This document shows, one piece after another, positions 45,309 to 54,415 of a stretch of DNA of 64,000 bases. The notes beneath the pieces were generated by a model, which saw only the letters and a list, made by a program, of their open reading frames with translations, had not been told where the DNA came from and searched no databases. This DNA is from Gammaproteobacteria bacterium (GTDB lineage Bacteria; Pseudomonadota; Gammaproteobacteria; Francisellales; CACEW01), in assembly GCA_030652335.1 (NCBI GenBank), contig JAUSAW010000009.1:1-64000 (forward strand), written 5' to 3'. The stretch's first letter is position 1, and each line of letters begins with the position of its first letter. Both the position numbers and the translations under genes were made by a program.

Positions 45309-45534
45309 CGCATGCTGCGCATTGTCAGGATGACAGGGCATTACTACAATCAATATTGAAACCACGCAAAAGCTTCTCATACCTGACAAGCCTAGTTTAA
45401 AAAACGGGGTGGCACCTATTACCTTTATAAATGCAGAGTGATGAACGCCGCAGTTATAAAGGTAATAGGTGACAGGACCCCTTCAAAAGGATGGCTTTGT
45501 GGTTGCAGAACAACTAGTGGTCTTGAGAAAGCCT
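45299..45534. repeat. Composite dispersed repeat B, copy 1
   Basis: A REP-like hairpin (GGATCCTGAC...GTCAGGATGAC, about 45300-45334) is followed after a short spacer by a 175-bp block starting AACCACGCAAAAGC. The block contains an 18-bp perfect inverted repeat (45413-45430 and 45454-45471; arms CACCTATTACCTTTATAA) framing a 23-base loop. A second copy of the whole arrangement is at 57540-57755. It has no coding capacity. Confidence 0.85.
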
Positions 45535-45556
45535 TGATAATGCTTAAGCAAGACAT

Positions 45557-45594
45557 CTAAATCCTGATGAATGCTTCGCATTATCAGGATTTAG
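45557..45594. repeat. Palindrome downstream of fkpB
   Basis: Perfect 12-bp arms CTAAATCCTGAT and ATCAGGATTTAG surround a loop with a smaller AATGC/GCATT pairing. There is no T-run on the minus strand, so it is probably a REP-like element rather than a normal terminator, although it could protect the fkpB mRNA end. Confidence 0.6.
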
Positions 45595-45609
45595 ACATAG
45601 TTAATAACA

Positions 45610-46059
45610 TTAAGCAGTCTTTACTTCCATAATCTCAATATCAAACAACACCACCTGGCCTGAAAGAGGATGATTGAAATCGATCGTCACTTCTTCATCG
45701 TCCATTTCACGCACGATACCAGGCAGGTCCTCACCATTTTGCTGAGCAAATCCGATGATTAAGCCTTCTTCCAACGGGGTATCTTGCTCTAATTTAGTAA
45801 AGCGATCGCGGGAAACTTGATAGATATTCGCCGGATGCGGTTCGCCAAAGGCGTCATCTGGCAATAGCATAATTTTCTTTTTATCGCCGACTTTAAGCCC
45901 GAGCAAATCCAGCTCGAGCTTATCTGAAAATATACCCTTGCCCATCTCAAAGGTCATAGGCAGCTTAAAGTTGCGAGTCGACTCGGCGATCGAGCCATCT
46001 TTGAGTCGAATATCAAAATGCATACTGACCGTGCTCGTTGCTGTTATAACATCGCTCAT
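45610..46059 (-). CDS. fkpB: FKBP-type peptidyl-prolyl isomerase SlpA/FkpB
   Basis: A 149-aa SlyD-like prolyl isomerase and chaperone. The FKBP core is split by an insert-in-flap domain: the first part has MHFDIRLKDGSIAESTRNF, the flap region has LPDDAFGEPHPANIYQVSRDRF, and the last part has VTIDFNHPLSGQVVLFDIEIMEV. It directly follows lspA (2 bp), as in the enteric ileS-lspA-fkpB operon. Confidence 0.95.
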   Translation of the reverse strand: MSDVITATSTVSMHFDIRLKDGSIAESTRNFKLPMTFEMGKGIFSDKLELDLLGLKVGDKKKIMLLPDDAFGEPHPANIYQVSRDRFTKLEQDTPLEEGLIIGFAQQNGEDLPGIVREMDDEEVTIDFNHPLSGQVVLFDIEIMEVKTA

Positions 46060-46061
46060 CG

Positions 46062-46541
46062 TTAAGCCTTCCTAAATGCGCTAATCAGCAGCAAAATTAC
46101 ACCGATGCTAATAGCCGAGTCGGCGATATTAAAGGCCGGCCAATGCCACGAACCAAAATGCACGTCGATAAAATCCATTACATAGCCATAGACCACGCGA
46201 TCATAGAGATTGCCTAAGGCCCCGCCTAAAATTAAGGCTAATGCCGCGGCTGTATAAGGATGAATACCGCTGGCTTTCCATAGATACACCAGGATACCGA
46301 TGCTAACCGCCAGGGCTAATGCCGCGAACAACCATAACTGCCAGCCGCTTTGGTTGTCTAAAAATCCAAATGCCGAGCCGGTATTATGTACCGTCACAAA
46401 GTTTAGCCAGAAAAATTCATTAACGTCCGAAAAAGTGGATAAATAGTATTTTGCTACACTCTTAGTAAATTGATCTAAAGCAATCACACCAAATGTAAGC
46501 CATAACCAACGCCATTGTCCGCCGCCTGCACCTTTAGCCAT
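46062..46541 (-). CDS. lspA: Lipoprotein signal peptidase (SPase II)
   Basis: An inner-membrane aspartyl protease that cleaves prolipoprotein signal peptides. Four membrane segments are visible, with conserved [22 protein letters not shown], and the two catalytic Asp blocks [18 protein letters not shown] and FNIADSAI. The ATG at 46541 has a strong GGAGAGGAGAG upstream and gives a 159-aa protein of normal size; a longer frame to 46616 lies inside ileS. The start overlaps the ileS stop by 8 bp. Confidence 0.96.
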   Translation of the reverse strand: MAKGAGGGQWRWLWLTFGVIALDQFTKSVAKYYLSTFSDVNEFFWLNFVTVHNTGSAFGFLDNQSGWQLWLFAALALAVSIGILVYLWKASGIHPYTAAALALILGGALGNLYDRVVYGYVMDFIDVHFGSWHWPAFNIADSAISIGVILLLISAFRKA

Positions 46542-49347
46542 ATAATCTCTCCTCTCCATTACCTTCAATATTTTCGACACATCGTTCACAAATTTCAGGA
46601 TGCGCGGGATTAACACCTACATCCTCGACCCGATGCCAACAGCGTGCACATTTAGTGGCTGTAGCTGGCTTGACCCATACTTTTAACTGCTCATTTTCAG
46701 TCGCCTGTGCCTCTGGGCTAGCTTCTTCAAGGGGCTTAACTTCCGCTTTGGAAGTGATCAATACAAATCGTAGCTCATCCTTTAATACTTGCAAGCTTTC
46801 TAATAAAGTTTTGCCTGCATATAAAACCACTTCGGCCTCGAGGCCGGAACCTATTATGCCCTCATTGCGCTTTTCTTCTAAGGCTTTATTTACATAGGAT
46901 TTAATGTTTTTAATTTCATCCCAGCGCTCATAGCCAAAGGTTGAGACCCTGGCTATATCAAGTTCGCTATACCAATCCGCTAAAAAGATCGATTCGGCTT
47001 TTTGGCCTGGAATATTCTGCCAAATCTCCTCGGCGGTAAAGCTTAAGACCGGCATTATCCACCGTACTAATCCATGGAGAATATGATAAATCGCGGTCTG
47101 GAAGGAGCGACGCGCCACGGAATCTTTTTTACAGGTATATTGACGGTCTTTGGTAAAGTCTAAATAAAAATTGCTCATCTCATTAGTACAGAAATGGAAT
47201 ATTTTAGTCATGGCCGCGCTAAACTGATAAGTTTCAAAATCTCTTTGAACGGCCTTTTGAGTCTCCGATGCCGTCATAATAGCCAATTGGTCCAATGCTA
47301 ACATCTTATCGAAAGGCAAGGCTTGCGCTGGATCAAAATCGCTTAGGCTGGATAATAGGTATCGAACCATATTACGAATACGGCGATAGGCGTCGGCGGC
47401 CTGATTTAAGATTTCATCGGATAAGGTAATTTCAAAGCGATAATTGCTCGAGGCAACCCAATAACGCAGTACATCTGCGCCCAATGTTTTCATGACCTGC
47501 TGAGGAGAGACGACATTGCCGAGCGATTTTGACATCTTATAGCCCTTGGCATCGACTACGAAGCCATGCGTCAATACCGCCTTATATGGTGCCTTATTAA
47601 CGCAGGCCATCGAGGTTAATAGCGAGGTTTGGAACCAGCCACGATGCTGGTCAGAACCTTCTAAATATAAATCGGCAGGAAAGGCCAGTTCAGGGCGCTT
47701 TTCTAATACGCACTGATTAGACGCACCCGAATCAAACCAGACATCCAAGGTATCGCGACACATAGAATAGTTAGCGGCTTCAGCCCCTAAATAGTCTTCT
47801 ATTTTCGATTCAAACCAGGCCTCTACCCCGCCCGCTTCCACTTTTTTGGCGACGACTTCTAATAGCTCGCAAGTGTTAGGATGCAGTGCATTGCTCTCTT
47901 TATGAATAAATAAGGCTAAAGGTACGCCCCAGGTGCGCTGACGCGAGATACACCAGTCAGGGCGATCTTCGACCATACTGGTAATTCGGTTTTCACCTGC
48001 TTCTGGCTTCCATTCTACCGTTTTAATTGCGGCTAGGGCCTGGCTTCGCAAATTTTCCATGCTAACAAACCATTGGGGAGTCGCGCGGTAAATTAAAGGT
48101 GATTTATGACGCCAGCAATGAGCGTAGCTATGCGTAAATTTAGCGTGATGCCAGAGTCGGCCTTGTTCTTTTAATAGGTCGATAATGTCTGGATTAACTT
48201 TATTAACGAATTTACCGCCAAAGATTTCTACGTCGGGTAAATAGCAGCCGTTGCCACCCACCGGATTAATCGGCTCGATATGATATTTTTTACATACCTG
48301 ATAATCCTCGACTCCATGAGCAGGTGCGGTATGAACCAAGCCAGTACCCGCATCGATGGTAACATGCTCGCCTAGTAAAATAGGCACTTCACGCTGATAG
48401 AATGGGTGGAGTAATTTAATGCCTTCTAATACCTGGCCCTGGCAGCTCGCTATAATTTTGTGCGACTCTAAACCTTGAGCCTCTGCGAAGACTGACTCCA
48501 CTAAGGCTTTAGCCACTACTATTAACTCTTGAGAACCTTCAAACTGGCATTCGACTAATACATACTCAATCTCAGCCCCAATCGTAATGGCCTGATCGCC
48601 AGGCAATGACCAAGGCGTAGTAGTCCAGATTAAAGCGGATACCGGTAAATTATCCGGATTAAGCGCATTAAACCCTGCTAAGAGCTTATCGGTCTCAACG
48701 ACTGGAATCCGCACGGTAATAGCATCAGAGGTCTTATCTTGATATTCGACTTCGGCTTCGGCTAGTGAAGAACCACAATCTACGCACCAATGCACCGGCT
48801 TAAATCCTGGTTTTAAATGGCCATTCTTAATGATTTTAGCGAGGGCGCGAAGCGTATCGGCTTCGTACTGAGGGTTCATGGTTTCATAAGGATTAAACCA
48901 ATCACCCAACACGCCTAAGCGAATAAAATCCTGGCGCTGCTTATCAATTTGTTTGGCTGCATAGACTCGGCAAGCTTTGCGAAAGGTATTAGCATCGACT
49001 TTTTGACCGGGCTTACCGATTTCTTTTTCAACCTGAAGCTCGATAGGTAGACCATGGCAATCCCAGCCTGGAACATAGGGTGAGTCGAATCCAGATAAGG
49101 TTTTAAATTTAACGATCATATCTTTAAGAATCTTATTCACCGCATGACCTACGTGAATATCGCCATTAGCATAGGGAGGACCATCATGCAAAATGAATTT
49201 AGGCGCACCCTGGCGAGCCTCACGGATCTTTTTATATAAATCCATGCCTTGCCAGCTTTTCAACTGCTCAGGCTCGCGCTGGGCTAAATTAGCCTTCATG
49301 GCGAAATCGGTTTTCGGTAAGTTTAAACTATCTTTATAATCTGCCAT
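46534..49347 (-). CDS. ileS: Isoleucyl-tRNA synthetase
   Basis: Charges tRNA-Ile and edits misactivated valine. The chosen start [20 protein letters not shown] has TAGGAAG upstream and gives 937 aa, matching the family (an extension to 49449 is unconserved). The HIGH motif is HVGH in [21 protein letters not shown] is in [13 protein letters not shown], and the editing domain is present. The C-terminal zinc finger CARCWHR...PEICERC is complete. It is the first gene of ileS-lspA-fkpB; ribF is not upstream here. Confidence 0.97.
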   Translation of the reverse strand: MADYKDSLNLPKTDFAMKANLAQREPEQLKSWQGMDLYKKIREARQGAPKFILHDGPPYANGDIHVGHAVNKILKDMIVKFKTLSGFDSPYVPGWDCHGLPIELQVEKEIGKPGQKVDANTFRKACRVYAAKQIDKQRQDFIRLGVLGDWFNPYETMNPQYEADTLRALAKIIKNGHLKPGFKPVHWCVDCGSSLAEAEVEYQDKTSDAITVRIPVVETDKLLAGFNALNPDNLPVSALIWTTTPWSLPGDQAITIGAEIEYVLVECQFEGSQELIVVAKALVESVFAEAQGLESHKIIASCQGQVLEGIKLLHPFYQREVPILLGEHVTIDAGTGLVHTAPAHGVEDYQVCKKYHIEPINPVGGNGCYLPDVEIFGGKFVNKVNPDIIDLLKEQGRLWHHAKFTHSYAHCWRHKSPLIYRATPQWFVSMENLRSQALAAIKTVEWKPEAGENRITSMVEDRPDWCISRQRTWGVPLALFIHKESNALHPNTCELLEVVAKKVEAGGVEAWFESKIEDYLGAEAANYSMCRDTLDVWFDSGASNQCVLEKRPELAFPADLYLEGSDQHRGWFQTSLLTSMACVNKAPYKAVLTHGFVVDAKGYKMSKSLGNVVSPQQVMKTLGADVLRYWVASSNYRFEITLSDEILNQAADAYRRIRNMVRYLLSSLSDFDPAQALPFDKMLALDQLAIMTASETQKAVQRDFETYQFSAAMTKIFHFCTNEMSNFYLDFTKDRQYTCKKDSVARRSFQTAIYHILHGLVRWIMPVLSFTAEEIWQNIPGQKAESIFLADWYSELDIARVSTFGYERWDEIKNIKSYVNKALEEKRNEGIIGSGLEAEVVLYAGKTLLESLQVLKDELRFVLITSKAEVKPLEEASPEAQATENEQLKVWVKPATATKCARCWHRVEDVGVNPAHPEICERCVENIEGNGEERLYG

Positions 49348-49442
49348 GACCAGCTTCCTAAAAATCAATCCGCAAGTATAACGTATGCTAGGCCCCAGAT
49401 GCAAAACCTTATAAAAAATGATAGGCTTTGCCATTCCCGTGA

Positions 49443-50201
49443 ATGACACAGGACAGCAGCCCGATGAGAAATAAAATGACTACCGCACATAATCAACCTC
49501 GCTATTTATTTATCCTTATGCTGGCCTATTGCGTCTGTATCTTGCTGGCTAACTGGTTTGACCCGCGCCTAGTATCGATATTCGGCTTAATTACCGATGC
49601 CGGAACGCTAATTTTCCCCATAGGATTTTTGTTATCGGATTTAATTACCGAAGTATACGGCTATAAAAAAGCCCGCCAAGCCATCTGGCTAGGCTTTATT
49701 TTCAACGTAGTGTTTTTACTTTATGGACAGCTCGTCATTCATCTTCCCAGCCCGGCCTTTGCTAACCATAATGCCGAGTTCGATCAGCTAGTGCAGATGG
49801 ATTTAAGAGTAGTGATTGGCTCATTTTGTAGCTATTTAATAGCAGAACCGATCAATTCCTGGATGATTGCGCGTTTGAAACTGCGAATGAAAGGTAGGCA
49901 TATGGCCCTCAGATTTTTATCCTCGACTATAGTCGCCTCATTGCTCGATAGCAGCATTTTTAGCGTAATTGCCTTCTCTGGAATCATGCCAACTTCGGAT
50001 TTGCGCACTCTAATTTTAACCATGTGGTTTATTAAGATTGTGATAGAAATGGTGGGATTACCGCTATCGACTTATCTCGCGGACAGACTCAAACAAACCG
50101 AGCACTTGGATATTTACGATATCAATACGAAGTTTAGCTTATTACGATTTGATGCAGAATATGAAGCCTCAGCTAATCATTATAAGCCTTCCGTTATTTA
50201 A
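49443..50201 (+). CDS. yhhQ: Queuosine precursor transporter (VUT family, YhhQ)
   Basis: A 252-aa membrane protein with about six hydrophobic segments, which imports queuosine precursors (preQ0/preQ1 in E. coli). Family features are [43 protein letters not shown] and, late, [22 protein letters not shown] start at the ATG 49464 ([10 protein letters not shown]) is equally possible. It is convergent with the methyltransferase gene, overlapping by 8 bp. Confidence 0.92.
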   Translation: MTQDSSPMRNKMTTAHNQPRYLFILMLAYCVCILLANWFDPRLVSIFGLITDAGTLIFPIGFLLSDLITEVYGYKKARQAIWLGFIFNVVFLLYGQLVIHLPSPAFANHNAEFDQLVQMDLRVVIGSFCSYLIAEPINSWMIARLKLRMKGRHMALRFLSSTIVASLLDSSIFSVIAFSGIMPTSDLRTLILTMWFIKIVIEMVGLPLSTYLADRLKQTEHLDIYDINTKFSLLRFDAEYEASANHYKPSVI

Positions 50202-50958
50202 GACTCGCCACAATAACGAAGCAGCGATGCGCAATTTTTAAGGGCTCATCTGGGAACTGTTTGTTCAGCAAAGTCATATGCTCTTTATCAAACTGACTTA
50301 TCTGCTCTGGCTCAAGTTTTGCTATACCACCAAAAGCCCTAATTCTGCCGCACCAGCCCTCATGACTGTATTCTGCCACATAATCAAAACTGAATGTTTC
50401 AATATTTTCAAAGCCAGATTCGCTTAGCTGAGCCACCCAATCGATATAAAAACCGCCTTTAGCACCAAAATAGGACTGAGGGTTATAATGCATAATTAAT
50501 TTTTTGCTTAAAGCAGGCACTGAGGCCCCATCAGAAAGCCAATCATTATGAGCGATCACAAGCTTAGCCTTAGGTTTAAGCACTCTTTTAATTTCAACGA
50601 TAGCTTGCTCAGCCTTAAACCAATGCCAACATTGACCTGCAGTGACTACATCAAAATTGTGGGTTGCTTGCTTAGTATCTTCAGCCGAGGCAAGTTCATA
50701 CTGTATGGAAACACCCTGTTCTTGATCTAATAATTTCGCTTGCTCTAGTAAGCTTGCAGTAGGATCGATCCCTGTTACTTCACAGCCTTCTAAGGCCAAA
50801 CCTCGCGCAACCGTGCCAGTGCCCGTACCTAGATCGAGGACCCTTTGACCTTGCTTACCAATACCAAATAGTGTTAAACGTTTAAAGAATTCTGCGGGGA
50901 AACCTTGGCGATAGAGACGATAGTCTTTTGCTGTTTTGCCAAAATCTAGATTAGTCAT
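50194..50958 (-). CDS. Class I SAM-dependent methyltransferase
   Basis: A 254-aa methyltransferase of the UbiE/type-11 kind. SAM motif I is VLDLGTGTGTVARGLALEG near residue 40, motif II VTGIDPTASLLEQAKLL follows, and the post-motif FDVVTAGQCWHWF resembles small-molecule methyltransferases of the smtA/bioC type. The substrate cannot be inferred. A terminator for the upstream small gene abuts its start. Confidence 0.9.
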   Translation of the reverse strand: MTNLDFGKTAKDYRLYRQGFPAEFFKRLTLFGIGKQGQRVLDLGTGTGTVARGLALEGCEVTGIDPTASLLEQAKLLDQEQGVSIQYELASAEDTKQATHNFDVVTAGQCWHWFKAEQAIVEIKRVLKPKAKLVIAHNDWLSDGASVPALSKKLIMHYNPQSYFGAKGGFYIDWVAQLSESGFENIETFSFDYVAEYSHEGWCGRIRAFGGIAKLEPEQISQFDKEHMTLLNKQFPDEPLKIAHRCFVIVASLK

Positions 50959-50994
50959 AAAAAAGGCCCCTTAACATAATTATTTTAAGGAGCC
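50958..50994 (-). terminator. Terminator of the UPF0391 gene
   Basis: On the minus strand GGCTCCTTAA pairs with TTAAGGGGCC around an AT-rich loop and runs into TTTTTT. It lies between the small gene at 51017 and the methyltransferase start. Confidence 0.75.
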
Positions 50995-51016
50995 TAACAT
51001 AACATAGTTACAGTAA

Positions 51017-51190
51017 TTACTGTACTGGAGGCTTACGTACTAAGCCGGTTATTAGAGAAATAATAAACAAGATTATAAACAGGACAAATAGAATCTTAGC
51101 CATGCCAGCTGAGGCAGCCGCAATTCCAGTAAATCCAAAAAATGCCGCCACTAGCGCGAATATTAGAAAGATAATAGACCATTTTAACAT
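51017..51190 (-). CDS. UPF0391 (DUF1328) small membrane protein
   Basis: A 57-aa hydrophobic protein starting MLKWSIIFLIFALVAAFFGF, then TGIAAASAGMAKILFVLFII and a basic end VRKPPVQ, matching the YtjA/DUF1328 family of stress-associated two-segment membrane peptides. A very strong ribosome-binding site, GGGAGGTGA, sits 5 nt before the ATG. The gene has its own terminator. It is short enough to be missed by automatic callers. Confidence 0.9.
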   Translation of the reverse strand: MLKWSIIFLIFALVAAFFGFTGIAAASAGMAKILFVLFIILFIISLITGLVRKPPVQ

Positions 51191-51271
51191 TTACTTCACC
51201 TCCCGTTAGTTCTTATGATGCACGATGTATCCTTTTAACCATAGTCAATAGAAGTGAAACGGTCAATACTG

Positions 51272-52003
51272 TTATCGATCCCCTATCCAAATTAGGCTGG
51301 CCATCCTACCTGTTACTGCGTTATCACGGCGGTAGGAGAAAAACCGAGTATCGGAATAGGTACAAAAATCTCCGCCATAAATATCGCTAATTCCTAATCG
51401 ATTAAGCTGAATCCGAGCTAACTGGTAGATATCCGCCATAAAATGGCCTGGGCGTTCGCTGGGCTTAAAGGCGGCGCCAAAATCCGCACCAAAGGCCTTA
51501 ACGACCTCGGGGCCTACTTCAAAATGCCGTTGACTAATAGCTGGACCAAGCCAGGCCATTAGATTTTCGGGCGGGCAATTCATTTTTAATACGCTGGCTT
51601 TAATTATCCCGCCTACTAAACCTCTCCAGCCAGCATGGACTCCCGCCACTACGGTGCCGGCTTTATCGCATAACAATATTGGCAGACAATCGGCTGTCAT
51701 AATCACACAGGCTTGATTTTTCAAACTCGTGACGGAGGCATCGGCTGTTACCGGCTCTGAATAAGGCTGTTCGATAACCTTTACTTCTTTGCCATGAACT
51801 TGAGTTAGCCAATGCGGCTCATTCATCAAACCGACTGTACGACGAAAGTTCTGCCGATTATAATCGACAATAGCGGGATCATCACCGACGTGGTCCCCTA
51901 AGTTTAAATCGGTATAAGGGCCTGAGCTTACTCCGCCGTCACGGGTACTGGAATAAGACTTTACCGACATAGGCACCGGCCAGTTAGGAACGATATAACG
52001 CAT
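51272..52003 (-). CDS. pgeF: Purine nucleoside phosphorylase PgeF/YfiH (LACC1-like)
   Basis: A 243-aa member of the multicopper-oxidase-like family once called polyphenol oxidase; homologues phosphorolyse or deaminate purine nucleosides, and E. coli YfiH corrects peptidoglycan precursors. Signature blocks are QVHGKEVKVIEQP, ADCLPILLCD, AGVHAGWRGLVGGI and GPAISQRHFEVGPEV, with the His/Cys metal ligands in place, and DFCTYSDTRFFSYRRD at the end. Confidence 0.94.
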   Translation of the reverse strand: MRYIVPNWPVPMSVKSYSSTRDGGVSSGPYTDLNLGDHVGDDPAIVDYNRQNFRRTVGLMNEPHWLTQVHGKEVKVIEQPYSEPVTADASVTSLKNQACVIMTADCLPILLCDKAGTVVAGVHAGWRGLVGGIIKASVLKMNCPPENLMAWLGPAISQRHFEVGPEVVKAFGADFGAAFKPSERPGHFMADIYQLARIQLNRLGISDIYGGDFCTYSDTRFFSYRRDNAVTGRMASLIWIGDR

Positions 52004-52088
52004 AAAATTTCCCTTTTGATGATAATTTATACTTGCAAGTTCTCTTTTTGTTTTCTATCATTACATTATGAAACAAAAGGAGACTACG

Positions 52089-52265
52089 ATGACCATGAAA
52101 CACGCCGCCTTAACTCTTAACGAATTCTACAAAATCATACAGCAATTACCCGATAGTATGTTAAAAACAGAACTAGAAGATCATGTCCAAGAAATGGTAG
52201 CATCGATGCTTAAGAGCTGCGTAGCGCGAAATCAACACCGAAATCATAAAGGACTCACAGCATGA
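52089..52265 (+). CDS. Small conserved-looking protein upstream of nuclease
   Basis: A 58-aa protein starting MTMKHAALTLNEFYKIIQQL, helical and soluble. The AAAGGAG ribosome-binding site fits the ATG at 52089 better than the first ATG at 52068. Its stop overlaps the start of the PLD nuclease gene (ATGA), so the two are translationally coupled. No family was recognised; a regulator or immunity-type partner is possible but unproven. Confidence 0.65.
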   Translation: MTMKHAALTLNEFYKIIQQLPDSMLKTELEDHVQEMVASMLKSCVARNQHRNHKGLTA

Positions 52266-52795
52266 TAAACCTAAAACCATTATACAGTAAACTAGGCCTA
52301 GTAATCTGCCTCTTCTGTCTAGGGCCATTAAGTTTTGCGGATACTAGCGCTTACCAGGTGTGTTTTACCCCAGGCCAAGATTGCACAGGCTTAATTGTAA
52401 AACAAATCGATGCGGCCAAGAATAATATCTGGGTTCAAGCCTATAGCTTCACCTCTTATCAGATTGGCGATGCGTTGGTCAGGGCAGAAGAAAGAGGGGT
52501 AAACGTGCAAATTATTATGGATAAAAGCAATTTTGAGCCTGGCGCTCATGGTTCCGCCCAATACCTTTTAAGACATGGCATCAAGATTTGGAACGATTAT
52601 CAATTAAATATTGCTCATAACAAAGTCATGATTTTTGACAATGATATTGTTGAAACCGGCTCCTTTAACTTCACGTATGCCGCGCAAAATCACAATGCGG
52701 AAAACGTTCTCATAATAAATAGCCCTCAACTTGCCCAGGATTATTTAAGCAATTGGACGCAAAGACAAAAATTATCTGTTGCAGTTCAGCCTTAA
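52262..52795 (+). CDS. Secreted PLD-family endonuclease (Nuc-like)
   Basis: A 177-aa single-HKD phospholipase-D-superfamily nuclease resembling Nuc of Salmonella. The signal peptide (LGLVICLFCLGPLSFA, cleavage near 26) predicts periplasmic or extracellular location. CFTPGQDCTGLIVKQIDAAK is the typical Nuc start. The catalytic motif is HNKVMIFDNDIVETGSFNFT (H-x-K-x4-D-x6-GSxN), with one copy per chain so that a dimer forms the active site. It probably degrades DNA or RNA outside the cytoplasm. Confidence 0.92.
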   Translation: MINLKPLYSKLGLVICLFCLGPLSFADTSAYQVCFTPGQDCTGLIVKQIDAAKNNIWVQAYSFTSYQIGDALVRAEERGVNVQIIMDKSNFEPGAHGSAQYLLRHGIKIWNDYQLNIAHNKVMIFDNDIVETGSFNFTYAAQNHNAENVLIINSPQLAQDYLSNWTQRQKLSVAVQP

Positions 52796-52842
52796 TTGTC
52801 TAAACTTTACTAAATTATAAAAAATGAACGTAAAGGATAGCG

Positions 52843-53454
52843 GTGAATACATCTAGACAAAAGAAGCATATTACTCTGGCAGAATTAAAGGGCATTATGC
52901 AGGCAGATCAACAGCCTATTACTAAAGCAAAGAAAACAGCCATCGTTAAAAAATCTGCGAGCGCTAAAGCTCCAGAGGCCAAAGAGTCTAGCTCTGTTGC
53001 GCAAACCAATCCTGAAAAACTTGCCAATCTAGCCAAGCAAGCTGAAATTCAAAAAGAAGCGGCGCAGCGACGTCAGCAGCGTTATCAAGACGCCAAAGAT
53101 TTTCTGAATTTCTTATGTGAAACCCATCCGCTTTGTTTTAATTTAAAATTTCGTAAACCATTAAAAGTGGGCATTGATAAAGATATTTTAGCTAAGCATC
53201 CAGATAAGATTACTCATAAGGCCAGCCTTACTGGGGCCTTGAAAATTTATACTTTAAATATTCGCTATTGGAAAGCTATTATAACTCAGGATAGCCGTGT
53301 GGATTTAGATGGCAACCCCGCAGGCGATGTGACGCCTGAGCAAAAATCTCATGCTAATGAACCTTATCAACGCGCATTATCCAGCCTTGTAGAGCATAAG
53401 CGCAAATTAATAAAGCCTAACCATAAAGCAAAAAAAGATAACGTTCAGGCGTAA
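52843..53454 (+). CDS. ProQ/FinO-domain RNA chaperone
   Basis: A 203-aa protein starting at GTG. The basic, low-complexity N-terminus (about 1-85, Lys/Ala/Gln-rich) is followed by a ProQ/FinO domain (about 85-180): FLCETHPLCFNLKFRKPLKVGI, ALKIYTLNIRYWKAI and SRVDLDGNPAGDVTPEQ. The domain binds structured RNAs and 3' ends of sRNAs and mRNAs. The basic tail KRKLIKPNHKAKK is also RNA-binding. The stop codon lies inside the terminator hairpin. Confidence 0.92.
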   Translation: MNTSRQKKHITLAELKGIMQADQQPITKAKKTAIVKKSASAKAPEAKESSSVAQTNPEKLANLAKQAEIQKEAAQRRQQRYQDAKDFLNFLCETHPLCFNLKFRKPLKVGIDKDILAKHPDKITHKASLTGALKIYTLNIRYWKAIITQDSRVDLDGNPAGDVTPEQKSHANEPYQRALSSLVEHKRKLIKPNHKAKKDNVQA

Positions 53455-53468
53455 TCATTACGCCTTTT
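53447..53468 (+). terminator. Terminator of the ProQ-like gene
   Basis: AGGCGTAAT and ATTACGCCT form a 9-bp inverted repeat with a tight centre, followed by TTTT. The ProQ stop codon TAA is part of the left arm. Confidence 0.65.
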
Positions 53469-53728
53469 CCCTGCTGTTCCCTTCGGAAATTTTCCTCTTC
53501 TATTATTATTTCTTCTATTTTTAATTTATTGCTTGATTAGATTTATTCCAGCACCAAAATAAGGTAGTATTATTCTGTTAGTTAAACAACTAATAAAATT
53601 ATTATTTTTGAAGTGAAGTATAAATTTTATTGGGTGGCCATGCTATTTATGGTTGCTCTTAAGGAAGCCTTAAGGTTTGGCATATAAAATCATGGACTTG
53701 CCAAGTTATAATTTGAGAGGAGATATTA

Positions 53729-54361
53729 ATGACTTATTATATTTATACCCATATGGAAAGCGCTGATCCAATTAATGAAGAGCGCGCTCTGCAACAATAT
53801 GCCAAGCAGCATCAACTTACTAACCTAAAAAGTTCAATGGATCCATTGACTACCAAGACCCATTGGAGCGAACGACTGATTGGCCAGCTAATTAAAAATG
53901 CCAATAAAGACGATCATATTATTGTATACGAAGCCTCTCATCTAGCCTGTTCTACCTCCCAAATACTAGAAATTCTTAGCATGGCAGCCAATAGAAAAGT
54001 TCAACTTCACTTTGTAAAATACAATCTTCATATCGAAAACCAATCTGAACAAGTCGATACTCAGCATCTCCTGCAATTAATTAGCAAAATTGAAAGCGAC
54101 TTTATTTCTAAGCGCACCTCTCAAGCACTAGCACGCAGAAAAGCGGCTGGCCTACCATTAGGTCGCCCTAAAGGTCGTGGCAATAAAAGCCTCAAACTTG
54201 ATAAACATCGCGTCGATATTAAAAAGTATCTAGACTTAGGCATTAGCAAAGCATCGATTGCCAAACTAGTCGATTGCCACCCACAAACTTTATACGATTG
54301 GTTAGATCGCAATGATATTTTGGTCATTGAAGAAAATGAAGCGGAACGAGTCGCTTCTTAA
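53729..54361 (+). CDS. Serine-recombinase-like protein lacking catalytic residues (paralogue 1)
   Basis: A 210-aa protein with the resolvase/invertase architecture: N-terminal domain (1-140), long E-helix (ESDFISKRTSQALARRKAAG), a GRPKGR hook (about 149) and a C-terminal helix-turn-helix (SKASIAKLVDCHPQTLYDWL). The catalytic serine motif Y-A-R-V-S is replaced by YIYTHMES, and the LDRLGRS arginines by EASHLACSTS, so strand cleavage is unlikely. It may act as a DNA-binding protein. A strong GAGAGGAG ribosome-binding site precedes the ATG. It is convergent with a close paralogue around a shared terminator. Confidence 0.85.
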   Translation: MTYYIYTHMESADPINEERALQQYAKQHQLTNLKSSMDPLTTKTHWSERLIGQLIKNANKDDHIIVYEASHLACSTSQILEILSMAANRKVQLHFVKYNLHIENQSEQVDTQHLLQLISKIESDFISKRTSQALARRKAAGLPLGRPKGRGNKSLKLDKHRVDIKKYLDLGISKASIAKLVDCHPQTLYDWLDRNDILVIEENEAERVAS

Positions 54362-54377
54362 TAAAATCTTAAAAAAA

Positions 54378-54402
54378 AGCCCACTTTCGTGGGCTTTTTT
54401 TT
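54378..54402. terminator. Bidirectional terminator between recombinase paralogues
   Basis: AGCCCAC-TTTC-GTGGGCT with eight A on the left and eight T on the right, working for both convergent genes. Confidence 0.92.
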
Positions 54403-54415
54403 ATCTTTAAATAGC

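Noticed and set aside
46542..46616. Longer LspA start
   Set aside because: The extra residues are encoded within ileS and lack similarity to LspA; a very strong ribosome-binding site precedes the ATG at 46541.
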